Source: Phycisphaerae bacterium (GTDB lineage Bacteria; Planctomycetota; Phycisphaerae; UBA1845; UTPLA1). From it: a DNA stretch of 5,187 nt. The notes beneath the pieces are model-generated. The model saw only the letters and a program-made list of their open reading frames with translations. It had not been told where the DNA came from and searched no databases. The stretch is from contig JAJDEC010000595.1 of assembly GCA_029259995.1 (NCBI GenBank), forward strand, positions 1-5,187, read 5' to 3'. The translations under genes and the position numbers were made by a program. The number at the start of each line of letters is the position of its first letter. Position 1 is the first letter of the stretch. Shown one piece after another: positions 1-5,039 of this stretch.

Positions 1-971
1 AGGGCGATCGCTCCGAATCCGAGCAGCGACAGCGTCGCTGGTTCTGGAATGACCGTGAACTTGGCAAAGGCCACGTCGAACGCGCCCACTTTCGTCAGGG
101 CGCCGAACGCATTGCCGCCGAGGCCGCCATTGATGTTGATACTGACATTGAGATTCGCGGTTGTGCTGCTGTTCAGTACGCCGTTCGCGAAATCGAGCAC
201 GGTGCCGGAACGGAAGTCGTCGTCGGCCGGGCTGGCCATGTTGCTGGCAACATTGAAGTTCGAGATCGCGACGTAATAGACGCCCGGCGTATAGAGCCGC
301 GTCAGCGTGGAACCCAGCGAAGTCGAGCTGAACGTGTCGTCGTTGAGATAGCCCGCGATGCCCTGGAAATTACTGTCGAGCACGACCATGTCCGTGTCCG
401 TCTGGCTTGCGCCGGTCTGCCCGACGGATGTGATCGTGAGGTTGCCGCCCGCAATCGAGCCGACGTCGATCGAGCCGAGATCGAGCGGAAGAATGATGTC
501 GGTCGACATCGTCGCGTTGTAGGGAGCCGTCGTGGCAGTCGCGCCCGAGACGCGATAGTAAAGTTCCTCGTTACTGCCGAATCCGTACCACTGGTTGAAC
601 CGTGCCGGCGTGGTCGTCGTTGACGACGTCTGTGCCGTACTGTCGGTCACGCCGATGACGCCGGCCGATTGACTGAGGCCGCGGATCGTGCCCGTGTGGC
701 CGGCCGTCCCGCCGGTGGTCAGCGTCAGCCGATGGCGATAGATGCCTGCCGGCAGCGCTCCGGTCTGAACGCGATAATAGTCGAGACCGACGCCGCTGCC
801 GCTCGTCGACGAGCCGACAATGGAGTCGCCGGCCAGCATGCCTGTGACGAGATTCGCCGTCAGCTTGCTGTCATTGCCTTCCAATTCGTTGAATACCGAC
901 GCTGTCGCGGGGCGCACGCACAACGCGGCCAACGCAGCTGCCAGAATCGTTACTTTCCCCAAGACCTTCAT
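1..971 (-). CDS. PEP-CTERM sorting domain protein, secreted (3' end cut by window)
   Basis: Reading the minus strand from the ATG at 971 gives 323 complete codons with no stop, running off the left edge. Residues 1-24 are a Sec signal peptide: MKVLGK, a hydrophobic stretch rich in Ala and Leu, then PATA before Ser25. Residues 27-68 (FNELEGNDSK ... DYYRV) resemble the bacterial pre-peptidase C-terminal (PPC-like) pattern of E-x-ND followed by D-Y-R-V. The middle is rich in Ser, Thr and Gly, as in surface proteins, with a second beta-rich stretch around 229-245 (PGVYYVAISNFNVASN). Residues 307-324 are VIPEP followed by a hydrophobic segment (LSLLGFGAIAL), the PEP-CTERM signal. Only the final basic cluster and the stop, probably under ten codons, are missing. 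Such proteins are Sec-exported, then cleaved and anchored or released by an exosortase. A GAGGAG ribosome site lies 8 bases upstream. The biological role is unknown; the sorting class is secure. Confidence 0.9.
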   Translation of the reverse strand, partial: MKVLGKVTILAAALAALCVRPATASVFNELEGNDSKLTANLVTGMLAGDSIVGSSTSGSGVGLDYYRVQTGALPAGIYRHRLTLTTGGTAGHTGTIRGLSQSAGVIGVTDSTAQTSSTTTTPARFNQWYGFGSNEELYYRVSGATATTAPYNATMSTDIILPLDLGSIDVGSIAGGNLTITSVGQTGASQTDTDMVVLDSNFQGIAGYLNDDTFSSTSLGSTLTRLYTPGVYYVAISNFNVASNMASPADDDFRSGTVLDFANGVLNSSTTANLNVSININGGLGGNAFGALTKVGAFDVAFAKFTVIPEPATLSLLGFGAIA

Positions 972-979
972 GGCTCGAT

Positions 980-985
980 CTCCTC
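980..985 (-). promoter_or_regulatory. Ribosome binding site of the PEP-CTERM gene
   Basis: GAGGAG on the minus strand sits 8 bases before the ATG at 971. It fixes that start and supports the reading frame as a real gene even though its stop codon lies outside the window. Confidence 0.8.
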
Positions 986-1041
986 GTCATCCAACGACCG
1001 CGACGTGAACGCCCGGCCGGGTGATTTCAGTTCGACGCATA

Positions 1042-1055
1042 CGCGGCGCGCCGCG
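1042..1055. repeat. 14-base perfect GC palindrome in the PEP-CTERM gene leader
   Basis: CGCGGCGCGCCGCG is its own reverse complement. It lies about 70 bases upstream of the PEP-CTERM start, inside its probable 5' leader. As DNA it could bind a dimeric protein. As RNA it could only fold with a small loop opened at the centre. Some such palindromes are expected by chance in GC-rich DNA, so a function is uncertain. Confidence 0.5.
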
Positions 1056-1079
1056 CTCCGACGTGGAGTGCAAAGGACG

Positions 1080-1096
1080 CGCGCCGATTCGGCGCG
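1080..1096. repeat. GC-rich hairpin upstream of the PEP-CTERM gene
   Basis: CGCGCCGATTCGGCGCG forms a stem of 7 base pairs with a 3-base loop. It lies between the AT-rich presumed promoter area (1097-1140) and the start at 971, so it would probably be at or near the 5' end of the mRNA. There is no T run on either side, which argues against an intrinsic terminator. It could be a stabilising or regulatory leader structure. Confidence 0.5.
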
Positions 1097-1192
1097 AACA
1101 ACATAGATAATGTGATCAGTGTAGAATTGTGCAGTCCGTCAACGAGTTGATAACCCGCATCCAAACTCTTGCGACTGACAGCCAACCGCGAT

Positions 1193-1208
1193 CCGACCCC
1201 CCGGTCGG
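1193..1208. repeat. Hairpin CCGACC-4-GGTCGG
   Basis: A perfect 6-base-pair stem closes a 4-base loop. It lies about 260 bases downstream of the prepilin-like gene stop on the minus strand. It might help end that transcript, but no T run follows on the minus strand, so it is recorded only as an inverted repeat. Confidence 0.4.
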
Positions 1209-1311
1209 CGCCCGGCGTCAGCATGTGCAGCCGTAGAGTTGGGCCGTGCCGCACATGTCGTGCAATCTACACATGGCGGATTCGAAAATGCAAGAGAATT
1301 CGCGGTCGGGA

Positions 1312-1351
1312 GAATCGACATTTGTCGACGTTCTGACGAGTCGTCGGATTC
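1312..1351. repeat. Cluster of nested inverted repeats
   Basis: GAATCGAC at 1312-1319 can pair with GTC-G-GATTC at 1343-1351, giving eight pairs with one bulged G. Two shorter perfect repeats compete within the interval: TCGAC-ATTT-GTCGA at 1315-1328 and GACGA-G-TCGTC at 1335-1345. The cluster lies 118-157 bases downstream of the prepilin-like stop. It may be a folded 3' end or a protein-binding region; there is no T run. Confidence 0.35.
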
Positions 1352-1468
1352 GTTATTCTTGTGCCCGGGATTCACGTGATTATGGGTTCATTACGCATCT
1401 GCGGGAATTCGCGCTTCGGCGACGTGACGATTCGCGCTTCACGACCTGCAATGAAGTGCATCAGCAGG

Positions 1469-2374
1469 TCACGGCTTCTCCGGCGCATCCTCATCCCGGC
1501 TCGATCCGGACCACAGGTAGTTCCGTGCGTCCGGACCCGTTTCCAGGTACGCCCCGTCCGGGCCGATCTCATAGCCCAGTTGCCCGGGCGTCAGGGTTTC
1601 GCCGTGACCATCGGCGTAGACGACGTTCGCCTTGCCGATGTGGCGCGGATCGACGGCCGTGCGCGGGCTGCCGGCGTCACCCGTGCCGATGTCGCCATTG
1701 GGAATCAGTCGGGGCGGATCGAGCGTCCAGCCGTGATTGCCGACGGCTTCAAAGGCCGTGCCGTCGTTCTGATAGGGCAGTCGTGCGGATTCCGCCACGC
1801 CGGCCGCCGTACCCATGCAGTCGGCGGCCAGCACAGTGCTTCCGAAGGATGAAATGTGCGATCGATTGACGGGGAAGTTGTGGAACTGGCCGTTGGTTCG
1901 CCGGGAGTTGCCGAGGAACTGATGGTTGTAGCCGAATGCGTAATTCCGCTCGTCGATCCACGCCGAGTTTTCTGTGCAGGCGTAAACATTGTAATCGTAA
2001 TCCTGACGATCGTAGTCCGTTCGCGGCATCGAGAGCGCCGGTGTGCCGACGTATTTGCCCATCGTCGCCACCCATCGCGGTCGGTACTTCAGACCGCTGC
2101 CGATGTCGTACCAGTTCTGCGAATTTCCCGTGCCGCCGCCGAGGTTGGCCATGCGGCCGGGGACGCACATCTCGTCGTTGTCGTCGGCGTATATGTGCCA
2201 GCCGGTCGAGAGTTCGCGCAGGCGCGTCTGGCAGACTGTCTGACGGGTTCGACGTCGCGCGGCCGAGAGGCCCGGGACGAGTAAGCTGATCAGAATCGCA
2301 AGAATGGCAATAACGACGAGGAGCTCAATGAGCGTGAAACCCGGATGCGGGCGACTCCGACCGAATGCGTGCAT
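1469..2374 (-). CDS. Type IV prepilin-like protein with H-X9-DG motif
   Basis: The product is 301 residues. Residues 1-12 are a short basic leader ending in PG. The prepilin peptidase site follows at Gly12/Phe13 (GFTLIELLVV), with the +5 glutamate at Glu17 and a hydrophobic helix to about residue 36. A basic segment (ARRRTRQT) and RELSTGWHIYADDND come next. Near the C-terminus His245, nine residues, then Asp255-Gly256 (VVYADGH) is the H-X9-DG signature found in the large, mostly planctomycete/PVC set of secreted pilin-like proteins. By family knowledge it would be processed by a PilD-type peptidase and assembled or held at the cytoplasmic membrane as a pseudopilin; its actual role is not known. 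I place the start at the ATG at 2374, where GGAG lies 7 bases upstream. A longer frame from a TTG at 2470 would add 32 residues ahead of the leader and run through the likely promoter. It is monocistronic as far as can be seen. Confidence 0.92.
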   Translation of the reverse strand: MHAFGRSRPHPGFTLIELLVVIAILAILISLLVPGLSAARRRTRQTVCQTRLRELSTGWHIYADDNDEMCVPGRMANLGGGTGNSQNWYDIGSGLKYRPRWVATMGKYVGTPALSMPRTDYDRQDYDYNVYACTENSAWIDERNYAFGYNHQFLGNSRRTNGQFHNFPVNRSHISSFGSTVLAADCMGTAAGVAESARLPYQNDGTAFEAVGNHGWTLDPPRLIPNGDIGTGDAGSPRTAVDPRHIGKANVVYADGHGETLTPGQLGYEIGPDGAYLETGPDARNYLWSGSSRDEDAPEKP

Positions 2375-2381
2375 GGGAATT

Positions 2382-2385
2382 CTCC
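2382..2385 (-). promoter_or_regulatory. Ribosome binding site of the prepilin-like gene
   Basis: GGAG, 7 bases before the ATG at 2374, decides the start. It gives a 12-residue prepilin leader, as expected for class III signals, rather than a 44-residue one. Confidence 0.8.
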
Positions 2386-2409
2386 AGGACCAGGCGTGCA
2401 GTGTTCGCG

Positions 2410-2439
2410 ATGATAAGCGACTCGCGTCGTGCACTGCAA
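2410..2439 (-). promoter_or_regulatory. Candidate sigma70-type promoter of the prepilin-like gene
   Basis: On the minus strand TATCAT (2415-2410, five of six matches to the -10 consensus) follows TTGCAG (2439-2434, a weak -35) with an 18-base spacer. Transcription from here would give a leader of roughly 30 bases before the ATG at 2374. The -35 overlaps the inverted repeat at 2431-2447. The -10 is good and the -35 only fair, so this is a prediction from sequence alone. Confidence 0.45.
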
Positions 2440-2447
2440 TACAGTGC
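2431..2447. promoter_or_regulatory. Candidate operator GCACTG-N5-CAGTGC
   Basis: GCACTGCAATACAGTGC is a perfect 6-base inverted repeat with a 5-base centre. It overlaps the proposed -35 of the prepilin-like gene, a position typical of a repressor or class II activator site. The same half-site occurs in the inverted repeat at 3792-3814 ahead of the PilZ-REC gene. No regulator can be named. Confidence 0.4.
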
Positions 2448-2629
2448 GATCTTTGAAAAAATGCCAACAATGCGTGGTATTCTCAGATTGGAATCGCCGG
2501 CGCGATCGCGCTGTTTCTGCGGGCAATCCCGTGAACGGAATGTGAGCGTCGGGTAATCCAGAGCCTCGCTGCCCTCAGCGTGGCGTTCTTGCACGGGACA
2601 TGACTTTTGGCGCGAGACCGCAGGGCGGC

Positions 2630-3715
2630 CTACGTGTCGGATCGCGTGCTTGCGCGGGCCTGGCTGCACAGTCGGACGAGAAATGCGAAGGGTTTTTTCA
2701 GTTCTTCCTTCGGTTTCTGTGCCAGCACGGCGTCTTCGAGTTCGGACGCCGACGCTGAGATGGGCTCAAAGCCAAAGCTCCCTGCCTCGCCCTTCAGATT
2801 GCGGCAGGCCTTCTGCAGCGCGTCGAGATCATCTGAAGCGAACGCCGTTTCAATCTCCCGGATTCTCGCGGGCAGATCTTTGATGAATCCGTCGATGAGC
2901 GGGAGCATCTGGCGATCCTGGGCGAATGAGCTGAGCAGCGGTTCCTGCCGAAGTGACTGCAACAACGTCGAAAGTTGTTCGCGGCCGAATGGCTTGGGAA
3001 TGTAATTGTTGCAGCCGGCTTCGAGGCATTTTTCCTTGTCACCAGGCTGCGTCATCCCCGTCGCCGCGACGATACTGCCGGAGTATCCCTTGGCGCGAAG
3101 CTGTCGGACCGTGTCGAATCCGTCCAGTGTCGGCATATCCATGTCCATGAGAATGACGTCATAGACGCCGGCGAGCGCGAGCTTCATGGCCTCTTCGCCG
3201 TTCTCCGCACGATCGACATCGGCGTTCATCGATTTAAGCAGCGTCTCCGCGAGCCGAATAATGGCCAGATTGTCGTCAACGACCAGGATGCGGCAGGGCG
3301 CGGCTTCGGGACAGAATTCGCTTGCGTCGATGTCCTGAAGGAAGTGGACGCCGACATCGTGAACGCCGCTCGAGATGTAGTCACATCGCACGACTTTGGC
3401 GGGGACGTTCTGCCAGGTACCGTGCATCGAGATTAACTGTACGATACACTTGGATCCCGGGTAAATGAAGGAGCCGTGAAGAAACCCCATGCCCGTGTTG
3501 CTGATATCGCGCGTCGGGACCAGATAGGAAGTCGGGGGGCCGCCGCCCTGCGACTGAAGATGCACGACGCAGCCCTTGACGTTGTATGCATAGCGAGGGG
3601 AGCGACGACTGTCGCGCTCGGCGTCCGAGGCGGACTCCCAGAGTTTCTTGATAAGCTCCTCAACGGACGCATCGTCCATGCGAATCGTTCGAACTATGCT
3701 GGACGTCTTGGTCAA
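2630..3715 (-). CDS. PilZ - receiver (REC) - degenerate HPt signalling protein
   Basis: The product is 361 residues, soluble, with no signal or membrane segment. Residues about 35-132 are a PilZ domain: Arg37-x3-Arg41 (RRSPR) and Asp70-x-Ser72-x2-Gly75 (DISNTG) are the two c-di-GMP contact motifs, both intact. Residues about 141-256 are a CheY-like receiver with acidic pair Asp147/Asp148, phospho-acceptor Asp191 (LMDMDMP), Thr219 and Lys241 (PKPF), all present. Residues about 268-335 match an HPt helical bundle (LKGEAGSFGF), but the position of the phosphorylated histidine (H-x-LKG) is Arg305, codon CGC at 2803-2801, and the domain contains no histidine. The protein is therefore inferred to join c-di-GMP and phosphorylation signals without passing phosphate on through a canonical HPt. 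No kinase or DNA-binding domain is fused to it. The start is TTG at 3715: a GAGG lies 7 bases upstream and an in-frame stop 3 bases upstream, while the first ATG (3679) has no ribosome site. Confidence 0.92.
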   Translation of the reverse strand: MTKTSSIVRTIRMDDASVEELIKKLWESASDAERDSRRSPRYAYNVKGCVVHLQSQGGGPPTSYLVPTRDISNTGMGFLHGSFIYPGSKCIVQLISMHGTWQNVPAKVVRCDYISSGVHDVGVHFLQDIDASEFCPEAAPCRILVVDDNLAIIRLAETLLKSMNADVDRAENGEEAMKLALAGVYDVILMDMDMPTLDGFDTVRQLRAKGYSGSIVAATGMTQPGDKEKCLEAGCNNYIPKPFGREQLSTLLQSLRQEPLLSSFAQDRQMLPLIDGFIKDLPARIREIETAFASDDLDALQKACRNLKGEAGSFGFEPISASASELEDAVLAQKPKEELKKPFAFLVRLCSQARASTRSDT

Positions 3716-3722
3716 GGATTAG

Positions 3723-3726
3723 CCTC
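3723..3726 (-). promoter_or_regulatory. Ribosome binding site that selects the TTG start of the PilZ-REC gene
   Basis: GAGG on the minus strand lies 7 bases before the TTG at 3715. A TAA in the same frame at 3721-3719 rules out a longer product. The alternative ATG at 3679 is preceded by no purine-rich site and would drop the first 12 residues, which lie outside the PilZ domain. Confidence 0.6.
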
Positions 3727-3791
3727 GTCTGTCGCTCGAATCGCATCCCGATAGGACGTCCGGAAAGAAACTCGATCGGCGTCGCGTCATG

Positions 3792-3814
3792 ATGCACTGT
3801 AGTTCCCAGTGCAT
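3792..3814. promoter_or_regulatory. Candidate operator ATGCACTG-N7-CAGTGCAT
   Basis: A perfect 8-base inverted repeat (ATGCACTG and CAGTGCAT) flanks a 7-base centre, 77 bases upstream of the TTG start of the PilZ-REC gene. It is the longest perfect inverted repeat I found in the window and carries the same GCACTG half-site as 2431-2447. It may be an operator for a dimeric regulator or a hairpin in the leader. No convincing -35/-10 pair is seen beside it, so its place relative to the promoter is unknown. Confidence 0.45.
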
Positions 3815-3925
3815 TTCGGCTCGGGACCGGTGTTCGATTAGGTGAAACACGTATGTCAGTCTTATCCGCAGGTCGCAGGATGTCAGGCCGCAAAGCCCCT
3901 ATTCCCATATTGGACCAATGTGACA

Positions 3926-3942
3926 GGCGCCAATACTGCGCC
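3926..3942. repeat. Hairpin just downstream of the anti-sigma gene
   Basis: GGCGC-CAATACT-GCGCC gives a 5-base-pair all-GC stem with a 7-base loop, 10 bases past the anti-sigma stop on the minus strand. Its position suits a transcript end for the sigma/anti-sigma operon, but no T run follows, so it is at best a weak or factor-dependent terminator. A second small palindrome, ATTGGACCAAT, lies just beyond at 3909-3919. Confidence 0.35.
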
Positions 3943-3952
3943 GTCCGCATAA

Positions 3953-4456
3953 TCACTCGCCGCCTTCCGATCGTGATGCGGACAACCCTCGCGAATCCGA
4001 AGCTGCCGAGCCCATGACGGCCAACATCGACTTGGCAAAAGACGATGCGTGCGGTGCCCGTTGATGTGCGATAACCAGTCTCTCCTGGATCGTCGCCGGC
4101 GTTACTTTTACATTTGTTGCTATCACGTCGGGCTCGTTGCCCGCCTGCCGTATCGCGCGCATCGCATATCCCGCACCAAAGGCGATGACGATGGCGGCTG
4201 CGTAACGAACCAGCGCCCATCCGGACGTCCGTCGGATTCGTATAGTCGGCCGCCGATCCGGACTTTCCGTCATGGCATCGGTCCCCGAGAGCCGATCCCG
4301 CGTGATATTGAGCGTCTTCATCAGGCTCTGATACTCCAGGCGACACGCATCGCAGATTTCCAGATGCGCATCGAAGTCCCGTCGATCCGAATTCGATAAT
4401 TCGTCGCCCAGCGCATCGGCCAGCAGCAATTCGAGTTGTTCGCAGTCGAGGGGCAT
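3953..4456 (-). CDS. Membrane-anchored zinc-finger anti-sigma factor
   Basis: The product is 167 residues. The N-terminal cytoplasmic part carries the zinc-binding anti-sigma (ZAS) signature His31-x3-Cys35-x2-Cys38 (HLEICDAC), with Cys5 as the likely fourth ligand; the C-x25-H-x3-C-x2-C spacing is complete. After a linker there is one membrane helix at about 80-98 (WALVRYAAAIVIAFGAGYAM), then a short tail of about 66 residues that should lie outside the cytoplasm, with no recognisable sensor fold. By family knowledge the ZAS domain binds and silences the partner ECF sigma until a signal, or proteolysis of the anti-sigma, releases it. Its ATG overlaps the last base of the sigma gene stop (TAATG), and GGAAGG lies 7 bases upstream inside the sigma gene, so the two are translationally coupled. 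The longer frame upstream is just sigma-gene sequence in another frame. The inducing signal cannot be read from the sequence. Confidence 0.88.
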   Translation of the reverse strand: MPLDCEQLELLLADALGDELSNSDRRDFDAHLEICDACRLEYQSLMKTLNITRDRLSGTDAMTESPDRRPTIRIRRTSGWALVRYAAAIVIAFGAGYAMRAIRQAGNEPDVIATNVKVTPATIQERLVIAHQRAPHASSFAKSMLAVMGSAASDSRGLSASRSEGGE

Positions 4457-4992
4457 TACTGATCCTTCCAGCGGCTGGAGAGCGTTCCGCGCAGTACGCG
4501 GACCGCTCGCAGATAGTGCGTCTTGATCGTCGAGATCGACACATCGCATTCCGAAGCGATGGCCGCGAACGTCTTCTGATCCATGATCTTCGCGAGAACG
4601 ACGTTGCGCTGCATTTCCGTGAGCAGCCCGAGCGATTGCAGGACGTCGTCTTTGAGCAAGTCCATGTCCGGGCCCGGCCGCGTTGGTCCGTCGTCACGTC
4701 CCGCGTTTCGCTCGTCGAGCTCGCGATTGACAACGCGAAGCTGCGGCGAACGCATGAGCTCAAACACGCGCCGAGTCGTGACGACGCGTAGCCAGGCTTC
4801 GGGTCTGTCAGGGGCGCCGTGCCTGCATTGCTGATTCCACTTCAGGTACACGTCCTGGACGACGTCCATCGACTGATCGTGATTGCGAGTCAGGCGATTC
4901 GCCCAATTGAACACGAGCGGGATGAACCGCTCGAAGTCAGTTGCCAAGTCCGCCCGATGTTGCTCGGCCGTGTTTCCGGGATCGGTCGTCAT
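4456..4992 (-). CDS. ECF-type RNA polymerase sigma factor (sigma-70 family)
   Basis: The product is 178 residues, normal for an ECF (group 4) sigma factor with only regions 2 and 4. Region 2 spans about 20-85: FERFIPLVFNWANRL, then DQSMDVVQDVYLKWNQ (region 2.2, core polymerase contact), then PEAWLRVVTTRRVFELMR (2.3/2.4, -10 melting and recognition). A variable linker (about 86-112) is followed by region 4 at about 115-172, with helix-turn-helix KTFAAIASECDVSISTIKTHYLRAVRVL for -35 binding. It should direct polymerase to its own promoter set when freed from the anti-sigma encoded immediately downstream. The start at 4992 has only a weak GGA upstream; the frame is closed by a stop at 5022-5020, so no longer start exists. 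No typical ECF autoregulatory promoter is visible in the 47 bases before it; one might lie beyond the window. The exact ECF subgroup cannot be set by eye. Confidence 0.92.
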   Translation of the reverse strand: MTTDPGNTAEQHRADLATDFERFIPLVFNWANRLTRNHDQSMDVVQDVYLKWNQQCRHGAPDRPEAWLRVVTTRRVFELMRSPQLRVVNRELDERNAGRDDGPTRPGPDMDLLKDDVLQSLGLLTEMQRNVVLAKIMDQKTFAAIASECDVSISTIKTHYLRAVRVLRGTLSSRWKDQ

Positions 4993-5033
4993 GGCAATGT
5001 CCGTTGTTCGCTCGTCGGTTCAATCCAGGTCAT
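4989..5033 (-). CDS. Possible 14-residue leader peptide overlapping the sigma gene start
   Basis: The ATG at 5033 opens a frame encoding MTWIEPTSEQRTLP. Its TGA overlaps the sigma gene ATG as ATGA (4992-4989). It begins 6 bases after the stop of the preceding gene. It lacks a clear ribosome site, so it could be used only by reinitiation. The arrangement may be chance; there is no homology evidence. Confidence 0.15.
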   Translation of the reverse strand: MTWIEPTSEQRTLP

Positions 5034-5039
5034 GGCGGC

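Larger units (their letters stand above)
972..1468. other. Noncoding interval rich in inverted repeats
   Basis: About 500 bases separate the stop of the prepilin-like gene from the start of the PEP-CTERM gene. No reading frame here has both a ribosome site and recognisable protein character. It should hold the 3' end of the prepilin-like transcript and the promoter and leader of the PEP-CTERM gene. Inverted repeats visible on the plus strand are at 1042-1055, 1080-1096, 1193-1208, 1276-1303 (imperfect), 1315-1328 and 1335-1345. A direct repeat, ATTCGCGCTTC, occurs at 1407-1417 and 1430-1440. The segment 1097-1140 is distinctly AT-richer than its surroundings and is the likeliest promoter area. 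On the minus strand it contains TTGACG, TACACT and CATTAT, but no pair has normal -35/-10 spacing. No hairpin is followed by a T run in the direction of transcription. Confidence 0.7.

Noticed and set aside
911..920. Cysteine in the PEP-CTERM protein signal peptide (ALCVRP) as a lipoprotein lipobox
   Set aside because: The residue before Cys18 is Leu, not Gly, Ala or Ser, and a normal signal peptidase I site (ATA before Ser25) follows.
1139..1375. 78-residue minus-strand frame starting at GTG in the noncoding interval
   Set aside because: No ribosome site before the GTG and no recognisable protein character; it crosses the inverted-repeat cluster.
1828..1838. Further CAGTGC half-site and small palindrome inside the prepilin-like gene
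   Set aside because: It lies within codons of a conserved coding stretch and lacks the N5-N7 centre of the two upstream sites.
1246..1869. 207-residue plus-strand frame entering the prepilin-like gene
   Set aside because: Arg/Pro/Cys-rich low-complexity translation antisense to a well-supported gene, with no ribosome site or motif.
2567..2580. Hairpin CGCTG-CCCT-CAGCG downstream of the PilZ-REC gene as a terminator
   Set aside because: Only five base pairs and no T run after it; a nearby GC repeat at 2618-2628 is weaker still.
3853..3886. Direct repeat ATGTCAG (3853-3859 and 3880-3886)
   Set aside because: Seven bases, 27 apart and no further copies; easily chance.
3716..3952. Sigma54 (GG-N10-GC) or ECF (GGAAC ... 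CGTC) promoter ahead of the PilZ-REC gene
   Set aside because: GG and GC elements are 12-13 bases apart rather than 10, and the GGAAC at the inverted repeat lacks a proper -10 partner at 16-17 bases.
3660..4763. Long 367-residue minus-strand frame
   Set aside because: It overlaps the sigma, anti-sigma and PilZ-REC genes in another frame and its translation is Arg/Ser-rich with no domain; it is a shadow of GC-rich coding sequence.
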